Numbered from the stretch's first letter, positions 17,403 to 26,926 are shown. The stretch: 64,000 nucleotides of DNA from Paramicrobacterium humi (GCF_900105715.1 NZ_FNRY01000001.1:2480001-2544000), one strand, 5' to 3'. Program-made: numbers and translations. Notes: generated by a model not told the origin, from the sequence alone.

Positions 17403-18566
17403 GTGCCAGCAGTGAACCTCGGTATGCCGAAAGCCCCAGAGACCCTCGCTCCGCGTCGGAAGTCCCGGCAGATCGCCGTGGGGAAGGTGCTCGTCGGCGG
17501 TGACGCGCCGATCAGCGTGCAGTCGATGACGACGACGCCGACGACCGACATCAACGCGACGCTGCAGCAGATCGCCGAGCTCACGGCGTCGGGCTGCGAC
17601 ATCGTGCGCGTCGCCGTGCCGAGCCGCGACGATGCCGAGGCGCTGCCGATCATCGCGAAGAAGAGCCAGATCCCGGTCATCGCGGACATCCACTTCCAGC
17701 CGAACTACGTGTACGCCGCGATCGACGCCGGCTGTGCGGGCGTTCGCGTGAACCCGGGGAACATCCGCAAGTTCGACGATCAGGTCGGCGAGATCGCCCG
17801 TCGCGCGAAGGCCGCCGGCGTGTCCCTCCGCATCGGCGTCAACGCGGGATCGCTCGATCGGCGTCTGCTCGAGAAGTACGGGAAGGCCACCCCGGAAGCG
17901 CTCGTGGAGAGCGCCGTGTGGGAGGCGAGCCTGTTCGAAGAGCACGACTTCCACGACTTCAAGATCTCGGTCAAGCACAACGACCCCATCGTCATGGTCA
18001 AGGCGTACCGGCTGCTCGCCGAGCGCGGGGACTGGCCGCTGCACCTCGGCGTCACCGAGGCCGGGCCGGCGTTCCAGGGCACGATCAAGAGCGCCACCGC
18101 CTTCGGCATCCTGCTCGCCGAGGGAATCGGCGACACGATCCGCGTCTCGCTGAGCGCACCGCCCGCAGAAGAGGTGAAGGTCGGGCTGCAGATCCTGCAG
18201 TCGCTCAACCTGCGGGAGCGCAAGCTCGAGATCGTCTCGTGTCCCAGCTGCGGCCGCGCGCAAGTGGACGTGTACACGCTCGCCGACCAAGTGACAGAGG
18301 GCCTGCAGGGCATGAGCGTGCCCCTGCGCGTCGCCGTCATGGGCTGCGTCGTCAACGGTCCCGGAGAAGCACGCGAGGCAGATCTCGGCGTCGCCTCCGG
18401 CAATGGGAAGGGCCAGATCTTCGTCAAGGGCGAAGTCATCAAGACCGTGCCCGAATCGGAGATCGTCGAGACCCTCATCACGGAGGCGAACCGCATCGCC
18501 GCCGAGATCGGACACGCCGATCCCGGCACGGTCGGTGCGCCCGTCGTGAGCGTCGGCGCCCAGTAG
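17403..18566 (+). CDS. ispG: 4-hydroxy-3-methylbut-2-en-1-yl diphosphate synthase (flavodoxin/ferredoxin)
   Basis: Penultimate step of the MEP isoprenoid pathway; a 4Fe-4S enzyme of 387 residues. The N-terminus [20 protein letters not shown] fits GTG 17403. The TIM-barrel part includes [26 protein letters not shown] and ADIHFQPNY. Cluster ligands are CPSC in the [10 protein letters not shown] motif and the Cys of [11 protein letters not shown]; the bridging Glu of the latter motif is present. In many actinobacteria it directly follows dxr-rip1; here it is separated from rip1 by the catabolic island. Confidence 0.96.
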   Translation: MPAVNLGMPKAPETLAPRRKSRQIAVGKVLVGGDAPISVQSMTTTPTTDINATLQQIAELTASGCDIVRVAVPSRDDAEALPIIAKKSQIPVIADIHFQPNYVYAAIDAGCAGVRVNPGNIRKFDDQVGEIARRAKAAGVSLRIGVNAGSLDRRLLEKYGKATPEALVESAVWEASLFEEHDFHDFKISVKHNDPIVMVKAYRLLAERGDWPLHLGVTEAGPAFQGTIKSATAFGILLAEGIGDTIRVSLSAPPAEEVKVGLQILQSLNLRERKLEIVSCPSCGRAQVDVYTLADQVTEGLQGMSVPLRVAVMGCVVNGPGEAREADLGVASGNGKGQIFVKGEVIKTVPESEIVETLITEANRIAAEIGHADPGTVGAPVVSVGAQ

Positions 18567-18622
18567 CCCCCGACTACACTGAGACGCGCGAACTCGCGCC
18601 ACACCGCTTGGGGGACAACTTC

Positions 18623-19624
18623 GTGAACCAGCCGTCGACCGCCGCGATCAGTCCCGACGAGATGGACAGGGCCCGCGAGGTGCTCACCACGATCGTGGGA
18701 TCCTACGGCGCCAAGGTCGTCGGGCAGGCGAGCCTGCGCACGAGCCTGCTCGTCGCGCTCATCTCGGGCGGACACGTTCTTCTCGAGAGCGTTCCCGGGC
18801 TCGCGAAGACCACGGCGGCCGAGGCCATCGCCGAAGCCGTGCAGGCGAGCTTCCGCCGCATCCAGTGCACGCCGGACCTGCTGCCCTCCGACATCATCGG
18901 CACGCAGATCTACGATCCGCGCAGCGGCTCGTTCACGACCCAGCTCGGGCCCGTGCACGCGAACTTCGTGCTGCTCGACGAGATCAACCGGGCGAGTGCG
19001 AAGACGCAGTCCGCGATGCTCGAAGCCATGCAGGAGCGCCAGACCTCCATCGGGGGCGAGAACTACGGCTTGCCCACGCCGTTCCTCGTGCTGGCGACGC
19101 AGAACCCCATCGAGCAGGAGGGCACCTACCACCTGCCGGAGGCGCAGCTCGACCGCTTCCTCATCAAGGAGGTTCTCGGCTACCCGAGCATCGCCGAAGA
19201 GGCCGAGATCGTGCAGCGCGTCAACGCGGGCGTGTATGACGCCGGCGTGCAGCATCCGCACGTCAGCCTCGATGACGTGCTGTTCCTGCAGCAGCTCGTG
19301 CGCCGCGTGTACCTCGATCCCGCGATCCTCAACTACATCGTGCAGGCGATCTACGTCACGCGCCACGTCGAGCAGTATCTGCCGCAATCCCTCGCCCGGT
19401 ACGTCGACTACGGCGCGAGCCCGCGCGCGAGCATCGCGTTCGCCACCGTCGCGCGGGCGCTCGCGATTCTCTACGGCCGTGACCACGTCGTGCCCGACGA
19501 CGTCAAGCTGTTCCGTCACCAGGTGCTGAGGCACCGGCTGATCCTGAACTTCGAGGCGGACGCCGACGGCGTCTCGCCCGAGACCATCGTCGACGCCGTC
19601 TTCGGCGTCGTCCAGGCTCCGTAG
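18623..19624 (+). CDS. MoxR-family AAA+ ATPase
   Basis: 333-residue AAA+ ATPase of the MoxR/MRP type, which acts as a chaperone with VWA partner proteins. Walker A is SVPGLAKTT (Lys62), with Ser where most relatives have Gly; Walker B is FVLLDEINRA; sensor region LVLATQNPIEQEGTYHLPEAQ. GTG 18623 is chosen for a GGGGGA Shine-Dalgarno 7 nt upstream; a TACACT box at 18575-18580 may be the promoter. First gene of the MoxR-DUF58-VWA-VWA-TPR group. Confidence 0.93.
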   Translation: MNQPSTAAISPDEMDRAREVLTTIVGSYGAKVVGQASLRTSLLVALISGGHVLLESVPGLAKTTAAEAIAEAVQASFRRIQCTPDLLPSDIIGTQIYDPRSGSFTTQLGPVHANFVLLDEINRASAKTQSAMLEAMQERQTSIGGENYGLPTPFLVLATQNPIEQEGTYHLPEAQLDRFLIKEVLGYPSIAEEAEIVQRVNAGVYDAGVQHPHVSLDDVLFLQQLVRRVYLDPAILNYIVQAIYVTRHVEQYLPQSLARYVDYGASPRASIAFATVARALAILYGRDHVVPDDVKLFRHQVLRHRLILNFEADADGVSPETIVDAVFGVVQAP

Positions 19625-19630
19625 GCGCGC

Positions 19631-20518
19631 ATGACGCAATTGCTCCACCGGGTGAAGTCGAAGCTCGCGATTCGCGCGCATCGACGCGTCAGGGGAGTGC
19701 TCGACGGGGAATACGCCTCGGTCTTCCACGGCAAGAGCCTCGAGTTCGACGAGCTCCGGCCCTACGTGCCCGGCGACGAGGTCAAGGACATCGACTGGAA
19801 GGCGACGGCGCGCTACGGGGTTCCCTTCACGAAGCTCTACGTCGCCCAGCGCAAGCACACCGTGATGCTCGTCGTCGACACGGGGCGGAACCTCGCCGCC
19901 CTCGGAGCCGACGGACGTGCGAAGCGGGACACGGCGGTGCTCGCCGCGGGCATCATCGGGTACCTCGCTCACCGGCACGGTGACCTCGTCGGCCTCGTCT
20001 GCGGGGACGCCGACGGCGTGCATGCGGTGCGCGCGGGCGGGACCGAGTCGCAGCTCGAGCAGCTGCTCGCCCACATCGACCGGCGCGCACGTGCGGACTC
20101 CGGCCGCAGCGACCTCGACCGCCTGCTCGGATATGTCACGCGCCGCATTCGTCGTCGCATGATTCTCGTCGTCCTCTCCGACGACGAGCGCATCTCCCCC
20201 GAGCGCGAGCGGCTGCTGCGCCGCCTGCACGCGCAGCACGAGATTCTCTGGCTCAGCATCGCCGACGCCGACCTCATGAGCGGCGAACTCGCCGAACGGG
20301 ACATGATCGACGTAGACGACGGCCGCATGCTGCCCGAGTTCATCCGCCGCAGCGCGACGCTGCGCTCCGAGTACCGCACGGCGACCGTGGAACAGACCGA
20401 GCGCACGCGCGACCAGCTCGAAGCCCTCGGCGTGACGGGCGTTCGCATCACGGGCGAGGACGATGCGGTCCCGCAGATCTTCCGACTGCTCGAGAAGCAC
20501 AACCATGCCAGGCGATAA
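19631..20518 (+). CDS. DUF58 domain protein of the MoxR locus
   Basis: 295 residues. The DUF58 hallmark is VPGDEVKDIDWKATARYG at about residues 50-70, followed by a degenerate VWA-like fold (MLVVDTGRNLAALG, ILVVLSDDERIS). DUF58 proteins nearly always lie next to MoxR ATPases and are thought to be membrane-associated partners in a protein maturation complex. No strong transmembrane segment is seen. It begins 6 nt after moxR. Confidence 0.9.
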   Translation: MTQLLHRVKSKLAIRAHRRVRGVLDGEYASVFHGKSLEFDELRPYVPGDEVKDIDWKATARYGVPFTKLYVAQRKHTVMLVVDTGRNLAALGADGRAKRDTAVLAAGIIGYLAHRHGDLVGLVCGDADGVHAVRAGGTESQLEQLLAHIDRRARADSGRSDLDRLLGYVTRRIRRRMILVVLSDDERISPERERLLRRLHAQHEILWLSIADADLMSGELAERDMIDVDDGRMLPEFIRRSATLRSEYRTATVEQTERTRDQLEALGVTGVRITGEDDAVPQIFRLLEKHNHARR

Positions 20519-20963
20519 CGGCTATTACGACCCGGTCGGCTACAGCCCCGGCTGGACCTGGCTTGCGATCGCCATCATCGCGCTCGTCGTGGCGTGGTTC
20601 CTCTTCCTCTGGCTGAGCGGTCCGCGCCGCCGCCGAACCGTCGCGCCGCCCGTGCTCACGACCGAGCAGGTGACGCAGCGCTACCTCGGTCTCGTCGACG
20701 AGGTCGAGGCAGCGTACGCCTCCGGAGACCTCTCGGCGCGCGAGGCGCACCTCAAGCTGAGCGCGATCCTGCGACTGTGCGCGGCGGAGCGCTCGGGCGT
20801 CCCCGGCAGCGTCATGACCCTCGCCGAGCTCAGCGAGGCCGACGTCCCCCTTCCTCCGCACACTGTCGCGCACTACTACCCGGCGGAGTTCGCCGCCGGA
20901 GGAGACGGCGACGTCGAGACAGCCGCCGCGTTGGCGCGTGAGGCGGTGATCCCGTGGAACTGA
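20505..20963 (+). CDS. Small single-pass membrane protein of the MoxR locus
   Basis: 152 residues. One transmembrane helix near residues 13-33 (TWLAIAIIALVVAWFLFLWL), then a basic RRRR, and a cytoplasmic helical region (LTTEQVTQRYLGLVDEVE). It overlaps the DUF58 gene by 14 bp and the first VWA gene by 10 bp. Its place corresponds to the DUF4381-like membrane protein of other MoxR-Bat loci, but sequence identity cannot be claimed by eye. Confidence 0.75.
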   Translation: MPGDNGYYDPVGYSPGWTWLAIAIIALVVAWFLFLWLSGPRRRRTVAPPVLTTEQVTQRYLGLVDEVEAAYASGDLSAREAHLKLSAILRLCAAERSGVPGSVMTLAELSEADVPLPPHTVAHYYPAEFAAGGDGDVETAAALAREAVIPWN

Positions 20964-21946
20964 TAAACGGTTGGATGCCGCTCGCGTGGCTCGCCGCGAT
21001 CGCCGCGTTCGCGGTAGTCATCGTTCTCGTGCGCAGCCGCCGGCGTCGCGCCTCCCGCTCCGCGGCCCGCATCGCGCACGCGGAACGGCTCGCCGCGCTC
21101 CCCGGCTACGCCACGGCGAGATCCCGGCTGCGCGCCCTCCTCATCGCCGGCGTCGCCGTCGCCGGCGTGCTGCTGCTGTCGGCGATAGCGCTGAGCTCCC
21201 GCATCGTCGCGGTCACCTCGCATGAGCCAGAACTGCACAATCGCGACATCGTGCTGTGTCTTGACACCTCCGGCTCGATGACCGACTACGACGTCGCCAT
21301 CCTCGACACCTTCGCGACGCTCGTCGACAGCTTCGAAGGGGAGCGCATCGGACTGACGATCTTCAACGCGTCCGCTGTCACGGTGTTCCCGCTCACGACC
21401 GACTACGACTACGTGACCGAGCAGATGTCGAAGCTGCGCGAGAACATGGCGGATCCCGACACGGACTACGCGTACACCGACGGGACCCTGCTGGGCGACG
21501 GCTCCTCGCTGATCGGCGACGGACTGGCATCCTGTGTCATGCGCTTCGACAATCTCGACGAGGAGCGCTCGCGATCGATAATCTTCGCGACTGACAACTT
21601 CGTCGCCGGCAAGCAGCTCATCTCGCTGCCCGAAGCGGGACGGTACGCGAGCGAGAACGGCGTCACGGTGTTCGGCGTCAACCCGGGAGACGCGGCGGCG
21701 AAGGACTACATCGCCGAACTCGCGACCGAGATGCGCGAGACCGTGGAGAGCACGGGCGGCTCGTACTATGCGCTCGCCGATCCCGACGCGATCCCCGGCA
21801 TCGTGCACGCGATCCAGAGCGAAGAGGCGACGGCGATGACCGGGCCTCCGCAAATGGTGCGCACCGACCAGCCCGTGCCGTACCTGTGGATCGCCCTGCT
21901 CTCGACGATCGCGCTCATGCTGCTCGGGTGGAGGCTGCGCCGATGA
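20954..21946 (+). CDS. VWA-domain membrane protein (BatA/BatB-like), first copy
   Basis: 330 residues. Two N-terminal transmembrane helices are followed by a von Willebrand A domain with an intact MIDAS start (CLDTSGSM, the DxSxS motif). The TDN in IIFATDNFVAG stands where the family usually has a TDG turn. A C-terminal helix (YLWIALLSTIALMLLGW) anchors the domain. Architecture TM-TM-VWA-TM matches aerotolerance-type Bat proteins linked to MoxR. GTG overlaps the previous gene; the stop overlaps the second VWA start. Confidence 0.88.
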   Translation: MELINGWMPLAWLAAIAAFAVVIVLVRSRRRRASRSAARIAHAERLAALPGYATARSRLRALLIAGVAVAGVLLLSAIALSSRIVAVTSHEPELHNRDIVLCLDTSGSMTDYDVAILDTFATLVDSFEGERIGLTIFNASAVTVFPLTTDYDYVTEQMSKLRENMADPDTDYAYTDGTLLGDGSSLIGDGLASCVMRFDNLDEERSRSIIFATDNFVAGKQLISLPEAGRYASENGVTVFGVNPGDAAAKDYIAELATEMRETVESTGGSYYALADPDAIPGIVHAIQSEEATAMTGPPQMVRTDQPVPYLWIALLSTIALMLLGWRLRR

Positions 21947-22938
21947 CCTTCGCCCCGATCATGCCCGGCATGCTCCTGCTCGCGCTCTACCTCGTGCTCG
22001 CCGGCTTCGCCATCGCGCAGGCCGTTCTCGCTCACGGACGGGCGGCGCGCGTGCACTGGTTCGCTCGGCTCGCCATGGTGACGCTCGCGTGCCTCATGGC
22101 TCTTCGGCCCTCCCTCGGGCCCGACGGCGCGCCGTCCACCGTCGGCGGTGACGTCGACGTGTATTTCGTCGTCGACACGACCAGCAGCATGGCCGCGGAG
22201 GACTGGGACGGCGACGCCCCGCGCCTCAACGGGGTGCGCGAAGACATCACGAGGCTCGTGGCGGGACTCGCCGGGGCTCGCTTCTCTCTCGTCACGTTCG
22301 ACGCCGCCACCGTGCAGCGGGTGCCGCTCACGACGGATGCCGGTGCGATCGACCAGTCCGTCGCCGCGCTCACCCAGGAGATCACCGCCTACTCGACGGG
22401 CAGCAGCATCTCGGCGCCCGTCGACAAGCTCTCGACGCTGCTCGCCGACGACCCGGACGACCACACGACGATCCTGTACTACCTCGGCGACGGCGAGCAG
22501 ACCGCAAGCGAGAGTCCCGAGAGCTTCTCGAGCCTCGCCGCGTTCATCGACGGGGGAGCGGTGCTCGGCTACGGAACCGCAGACGGCGGCCGCATGCGCG
22601 AGTACCTGGGCTACGACACCGACGAGCCGAACGAGTACATTCCCGACCCGAGCACGGGCGGGGACGCGATCTCCCACATCGACGAAGACGCTCTCGGCCG
22701 CATCGCCGACGAGCTCGGCGTCTCGTACCTGCACAGGGACGCCGGCACCTCGCCGGACGCCGCGCTCGACGGCATCAGCGTGCACGCCGACCAGGCGAGC
22801 GTGGCGGAGCCCTCCGCATCAGCGGAGCTGTATTGGCTGCTCGCCATCCCGTTCGGACTGCTCGCCTTCGTCGAGCTCGGCGGCCTGCTCGTCGGACTGC
22901 GAGAGCTGCGCGAGCCGAAGGGGGCTCGCGATGCCTGA
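21943..22938 (+). CDS. VWA-domain membrane protein, second copy
   Basis: 331 residues with the same TM-TM-VWA-TM architecture as the preceding gene. The MIDAS start reads VVDTTSSMAA, so the third position is Thr instead of the usual Ser; Thr can still offer a hydroxyl ligand. ILYYLGDGEQTASE replaces the usual TDG motif. The copy is diverged from its neighbour, so it probably has a distinct role in a heteromeric complex rather than being a recent duplicate. Confidence 0.86.
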   Translation: MTFAPIMPGMLLLALYLVLAGFAIAQAVLAHGRAARVHWFARLAMVTLACLMALRPSLGPDGAPSTVGGDVDVYFVVDTTSSMAAEDWDGDAPRLNGVREDITRLVAGLAGARFSLVTFDAATVQRVPLTTDAGAIDQSVAALTQEITAYSTGSSISAPVDKLSTLLADDPDDHTTILYYLGDGEQTASESPESFSSLAAFIDGGAVLGYGTADGGRMREYLGYDTDEPNEYIPDPSTGGDAISHIDEDALGRIADELGVSYLHRDAGTSPDAALDGISVHADQASVAEPSASAELYWLLAIPFGLLAFVELGGLLVGLRELREPKGARDA

Positions 22939-23650
22939 ACGCCGCACAGCTCGCCGCCGCATGCGCCTGGCGCTCGCGACCCTCCCGCTTGTCCTGGTCG
23001 CGCTCGTGTTCGCGGGAAAGCTGTTCAGCCTGCCCGTCATCGTCGCCCAGGGCGCGGGCGACTACGAGTCCGGGCAGTGGAAGAACGCCGCTCAGAGCTT
23101 TGACCGGCTGGACTTCTGGAACGCCTTCGAACCATGGGTCGCGCACTTCGACCAGGGAACCGCGCTCGCGGCCGCCGGCTCGTTCACGCGCGCAACCGAC
23201 GAGCTCTGGACGGCCTTGCAGCTCGCGCCCGCCGACCGGCGCTGCCAAGTGCGCGTCAACCTCGCCCTCGCGTGGGAGCAGCAGGGCGACAGCTACGCCA
23301 AGGCGGGCAGTGTCGACGGAGCCGTGCGGCTGTGGCAGGCCGCGCTCGCCGTGATCGAGGACGGGAAGAAGGAAGGCTGCTTCGAACCGCAGGACACCGA
23401 CGCCGACAAACAGCTGAAGTCCGCGGAGCAGCGGCTGCTCGACAAGCTCAAGCAGAACGGCGGCACCGAAGACGGTGCACCTCCGGGCGAGGACCAGAGC
23501 GGGGATCAAAACGACCGCGACAGCGGCGACGGCAATGCCTTCGACGAGCTCGAGAAGCGCGGGAAGGACGCCGAGCGCGAGAAGCAGAACGGCGACGCCG
23601 GGCGACGCGGCGACAGCGGCGGAAGCGGCGGCACGGACAAGCCGTGGTGA
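22931..23650 (+). CDS. TPR-like membrane-anchored protein with acidic disordered tail (BatE/BatC-like)
   Basis: 239 residues. An N-terminal signal-anchor helix (LALATLPLVLVALVFAG) is followed by helical repeat-like segments (YESGQWKNAAQSFDRLDFWN, RATDELWTALQLAPADRRCQ), then a low-complexity tail rich in Asp, Gln, Gly and Lys from about residue 180. It overlaps the second VWA gene by 8 bp. In Bat loci a TPR protein commonly closes the operon, presumably as a scaffold. Two Cys residues may form a disulfide. Confidence 0.78.
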   Translation: MPERRTARRRMRLALATLPLVLVALVFAGKLFSLPVIVAQGAGDYESGQWKNAAQSFDRLDFWNAFEPWVAHFDQGTALAAAGSFTRATDELWTALQLAPADRRCQVRVNLALAWEQQGDSYAKAGSVDGAVRLWQAALAVIEDGKKEGCFEPQDTDADKQLKSAEQRLLDKLKQNGGTEDGAPPGEDQSGDQNDRDSGDGNAFDELEKRGKDAEREKQNGDAGRRGDSGGSGGTDKPW

Positions 23651-23659
23651 TGGCACGGG

Positions 23660-23665
23660 TACGAT
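23660..23665 (+). promoter_or_regulatory. Leaderless -10 box for proS
   Basis: TACGAT, 6 nt before the GTG at 23672; no Shine-Dalgarno in the 21-bp gap after the preceding stop. Confidence 0.5.
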
Positions 23666-23671
23666 GGGTGC

Positions 23672-25444
23672 GTGGTTACGCGCCTATCGAACTATTTCCT
23701 CCGCACGCTCCGTGAAGACCCCTCCGACGCGGAAGTGGCGAGCCATCGGCTCCTCGTCCGCGCCGGCTACATCCGCCGACAGGCGCCAGGAATTTTCGCG
23801 TGGCTCCCGCTCGGCCTGCGCGTGAAGAGCCGCGTCGAGCAGATCGTGCGCGAGGAGATGGCCGCCGCAGGGGCCCTCGAGGTCCACTTTCCCGCTCTCA
23901 TGCCGCGGGAGCCATATGAGCTCACCGGCCGCTGGGAGGAGTACGGCGAGAACCTCTTCCGCCTCGCTGACCGCAAGGGCGCCGACATGCTCCTCGCGCC
24001 GACGCACGAAGAGGCCTTCACGCTGCTCGTCAAGGACCTGTGCACGTCGTACAAGGACCTGCCGCTGACGATCTACCAGATCCAGGACAAGTACCGCGAC
24101 GAGGCGCGCCCCCGCGCCGGACTGCTGCGCGGACGCGAGTTCACGATGAAGGACGCCTACTCCTTCGACTACACGGATGCCGGCCTCGACGCCAGCTACC
24201 AGAAGCAGCGTGACGCGTACGAGCGCATCTTCAGCAGGCTTGGCCTCGACTATGTGATCGTCAAGGCCGACGCGGGCGCGATGGGCGGCTCGAAGAGCGA
24301 GGAGTTCCTGCACCCGACGCCCGTCGGCGAAGACACCTTCGTGCACTCCGCGGGCGGGTACGCCGCCAACGTCGAGGCGTACACGACGCTCGCCCCCGCG
24401 CCGGAGTCGGTCGAGGGCAAGGGAGAGGCAACGGTCTTCGACTCGCCCGACACCCCGACGATCGCGACGCTCGTCGAACTGCTCAACGCACGGCACCCGA
24501 ACCCCGACGGACGGGTCTGGACGGCGGCTGACACGCTCAAGAACGTCGTTCTCGCCCTCACGCACCTCGACGGAACCCGCGAGCTCGTCGTCGTCGGCGT
24601 TCCCGGCGATCGCGACATCGACATGAAGCGCGTCGAGGTCGCATTCGCACCGAGCGAGGTCGAAGCGGCCACCGAGGAGGACTTCGCCAAGCACCCCGCC
24701 CTCGTGAAGGGATACATCGGCCCCTGGTCGGCCGAAGGAGCCGTGCTCGGCGCGGAGTCGGCGAGCGGCGTGCGCTACCTGCTCGACCCGCGCATCGTCG
24801 ACGGCACCGCGTGGGTCACCGGCGCCAACGAGGACGAGAAGCACGTGCTGAGCCTCGTCGCCGGTCGTGACTTCACCGCGGACGGCGTGATCGAAGCAGC
24901 TGAAGTGCGCGCGGGAGATCCCGCGCCGGACGGCTCGGGCCCTGTCGAGCTCTCCCGCGGAACCGAGATCGGACATGTCTTCCAGCTCGGCCGCAAGTAC
25001 GCAGAGGCGCTCGGGCTCCAGGTTCTCGACGAGAACGGCAAGCTCGTCACCGTCACGATGGGCTCCTACGGCATCGGCGTCACCCGTGCGCTCGCGCTCA
25101 TCGCTGAGCTCAACAACGACGACAAGGGACTCGTCTGGCCGAAGGCCGTCGCCCCGTTCGACGTGCACGTCGTCGCGACGGGAAAGGACACGGCCGCGTT
25201 CGACGCGGCGGCCACGATCTCGGAGGGGCTCGAGCAGGCCGGACTCGACGTGCTCTACGACGACCGGCCGAAGGTCTCTCCCGGCGTCAAGTTCGGCGAC
25301 GCGGAGCTCATCGGCATCCCGACGATCGTCATCGCCGGTCGCGGGGTGAAAGACGGTCTCGTCGAGCTGTGGGATCGCCGTTCGGGTGAGCGCACGCAGG
25401 TCGCCATCGAGAAGGCGGTCGAGGCGCTCACGACGGCGCGCTGA
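23672..25444 (+). CDS. proS: Prolyl-tRNA synthetase, bacterial type with editing domain
   Basis: Charges tRNA-Pro; 590 residues, the normal length for the bacterial class II form with an inserted Ala-editing domain. The N-terminus has [20 protein letters not shown] (motif 1 region), then [16 protein letters not shown] and the motif 2 region [13 protein letters not shown]. The INS editing domain lies at about residues 225-400 ([12 protein letters not shown]). Motif 3 is [11 protein letters not shown], followed by the anticodon-binding domain ([14 protein letters not shown]). GTG 23672 fits both the conserved N-terminus and the leaderless promoter. Confidence 0.96.
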   Translation: MVTRLSNYFLRTLREDPSDAEVASHRLLVRAGYIRRQAPGIFAWLPLGLRVKSRVEQIVREEMAAAGALEVHFPALMPREPYELTGRWEEYGENLFRLADRKGADMLLAPTHEEAFTLLVKDLCTSYKDLPLTIYQIQDKYRDEARPRAGLLRGREFTMKDAYSFDYTDAGLDASYQKQRDAYERIFSRLGLDYVIVKADAGAMGGSKSEEFLHPTPVGEDTFVHSAGGYAANVEAYTTLAPAPESVEGKGEATVFDSPDTPTIATLVELLNARHPNPDGRVWTAADTLKNVVLALTHLDGTRELVVVGVPGDRDIDMKRVEVAFAPSEVEAATEEDFAKHPALVKGYIGPWSAEGAVLGAESASGVRYLLDPRIVDGTAWVTGANEDEKHVLSLVAGRDFTADGVIEAAEVRAGDPAPDGSGPVELSRGTEIGHVFQLGRKYAEALGLQVLDENGKLVTVTMGSYGIGVTRALALIAELNNDDKGLVWPKAVAPFDVHVVATGKDTAAFDAAATISEGLEQAGLDVLYDDRPKVSPGVKFGDAELIGIPTIVIAGRGVKDGLVELWDRRSGERTQVAIEKAVEALTTAR

Positions 25445-25446
25445 GA

Positions 25447-25496
25447 CCCGTCGCCGCGGGGCGGCCCCGTTGGTGCCGAAGTCCGGCGGCGTCGGG
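25447..25496. other. Stem-loop between proS and nusA
   Basis: CCCGTCGCCG (25447-25456) pairs with CGGCGTCGGG (25487-25496) except for one T-T mismatch, enclosing a smaller G+C-rich hairpin. It could end proS transcription. A TAGCCT box immediately after (25497-25502) is a candidate -10 for the nusA operon. Confidence 0.35.
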
Positions 25497-25560
25497 TAGC
25501 CTTGGAGTTCGATCGACGTGGCTTGTGCCGTCGGTCACAGTTGAATAGGGAGGCTCTCTG

Positions 25561-26550
25561 GTGGACATCGATCTGAGCGTGCTGAAGTTGATGGAGCGAG
25601 AGAAGGAGATTCCCTTCGATGAACTCGTCCGCATCATCGAGCAGGCCATTCTGACGGCCTATCTCAAGAACGAGGCCCAGCAGGGCAATGAAGACGCCGA
25701 GGGTCGCGTCGAACTCGACCGCAAGACCGGGCATGTCGCCGTTCTCATCCCCGAACGCGACGAGGACGGCAACGTCATTGGCGAATCCGAGGCGATGCCG
25801 GAGGACTTCGGCCGCATCGCTGCGTTCGCCGCGAAGCAAGTGATCAACCAGCGCCTCCGCGACATTGCGGATGACGCCGTGCTCGGCGAGTTCAAGGGAC
25901 GCGAGGGCGACATCGTCGCCGGCATCATCCAGCAGGGCCCCAACCCCCGCATGATCCACGTCGACCTCGGCACCGTCGAGGCGATCCTGCCTCCCGAGGA
26001 GCAGGTCCCCGGTGAGGAGTACCGGCACGGCACGCGTCTCCGGGTGTATGTGACGAGCGTCGCGAAGGGGCTCAAGGGCCCGCAGATCACGGTCTCGCGC
26101 ACGCACCCCGCGCTCGTCCGCAAGCTCTTCGCCCTCGAGGTGCCCGAGATCGCATCCGGTCTCGTCGAGATCGTCTCGCTCGCGCGCGAGGCCGGCCATC
26201 GCACGAAGATCGCTGTGCTCGCAAAGGACCCGAGCATCAACGCGAAGGGCGCCTGCATCGGCGAGCTCGGTCGTCGCGTTCGAGCGGTCACCGAGGAGCT
26301 CGGCGAGGAGAAGATCGACATCGTCGACTACTCGAGCGACCTTGCGACGTTCGTCGCGAACGCGCTCTCACCCGCTCGCGTCTCGTCGTCGTTCATCCTC
26401 GACCCCGAGACGAAGGCTGTTCGCGTCCTCGTGCCCGACTATCAGCTGTCGCTCGCGATCGGCAAGGAGGGCCAGAACGCCCGGCTCGCCGCCAAGCTGA
26501 CGGGCGCGAAGATCGACATCCAGCCCGATTCGATTCTCGACGAAGACTGA
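25561..26550 (+). CDS. nusA: Transcription termination/antitermination factor NusA
   Basis: 329 residues, the short actinobacterial form without C-terminal acidic repeats. N-terminal RNA-polymerase-binding domain (residues 1-120), S1 domain (GREGDIVAGIIQQGPNPR) and two KH domains (DPSINAKGACIGELGRRVRA; AIGKEGQNARLAAKLTG). GTG start with GGGAGG 7 nt upstream. It opens the nusA-ylxR-infB-rbfA group. rimP, usually the first gene of this operon, is absent: proS ends only 116 bp upstream. Confidence 0.96.
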   Translation: MDIDLSVLKLMEREKEIPFDELVRIIEQAILTAYLKNEAQQGNEDAEGRVELDRKTGHVAVLIPERDEDGNVIGESEAMPEDFGRIAAFAAKQVINQRLRDIADDAVLGEFKGREGDIVAGIIQQGPNPRMIHVDLGTVEAILPPEEQVPGEEYRHGTRLRVYVTSVAKGLKGPQITVSRTHPALVRKLFALEVPEIASGLVEIVSLAREAGHRTKIAVLAKDPSINAKGACIGELGRRVRAVTEELGEEKIDIVDYSSDLATFVANALSPARVSSSFILDPETKAVRVLVPDYQLSLAIGKEGQNARLAAKLTGAKIDIQPDSILDED

Positions 26551-26603
26551 GCCGATCCGGTTCGTCAGCGCGTCCGGACGGATCACAGCGCGGGGAGTGT
26601 AAG

Positions 26604-26849
26604 ATGGATCCGGTTAGAACGTGCATCGGATGCCGCATGCGCGCCGAGCGGTCCTCTTTGCTGAGGGTCGTTGCCCGGGAATCCGAGCTCGTGGTCGATG
26701 AGACCGCTTCGCTTCCGGGACGAGGAGCGTGGCTGCATCCGACCGTCGCGTGTTTCGACCGTGCGGTGAAGCGCAAGGCCTTCGGGCGCGCACTCCGCGT
26801 GACCATGGCACTCGACACACGAACACTAGAGAACAGGCTGAACGGCTAA
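26604..26849 (+). CDS. ylxR: YlxR-family RNA-binding protein (DUF448)
   Basis: 81-residue basic protein with the YlxR signature CIGCRMRAERSSLLRVV at the N-terminus and GRGAWLHPTVACFDRAVKRK in the middle. The fold binds nucleic acid, and the gene is nearly always between nusA and infB. The role may be in RNase P or translation-linked regulation; this is not settled. ATG is preceded by GGGGAG. Confidence 0.93.
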   Translation: MDPVRTCIGCRMRAERSSLLRVVARESELVVDETASLPGRGAWLHPTVACFDRAVKRKAFGRALRVTMALDTRTLENRLNG

Positions 26850-26895
26850 TGGACAACTAATGAGCGGCTCGAAATGAGACCCGTCCTTAACTAAC

Positions 26896-26926
26896 GGCTT
26901 GCCCTGTCTGGGCAAGCCCAGACAGG
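26896..26926 (+). promoter_or_regulatory. Two mutually exclusive hairpins at the infB ribosome-binding site
   Basis: Hairpin A: GGCTTGCCC (26896-26904) with GGGCAAGCC (26910-26918), 5-nt loop. Hairpin B: CCTGTCTGGGC (26903-26913) with GCCCAGACAGG (26916-26926), perfect 11 bp. The arms overlap, so only one can form. The last three bases of B are the AGG of the AGGAGAG Shine-Dalgarno (26924-26930); A leaves it free. Confidence 0.6.

Noticed and set aside
15545-17689. A 714-residue minus-strand open frame opposite scoB and the second hydrolase
   Set aside because: No recognisable motif, and the opposite strand encodes complete conserved enzymes.
17780-20506. A 908-residue open frame on the minus strand, opposite ispG, moxR and the DUF58 gene
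   Set aside because: Its sequence is rich in His, Arg, Asp and Val without domains. It is the antisense shadow of conserved plus-strand genes in G+C-rich DNA.
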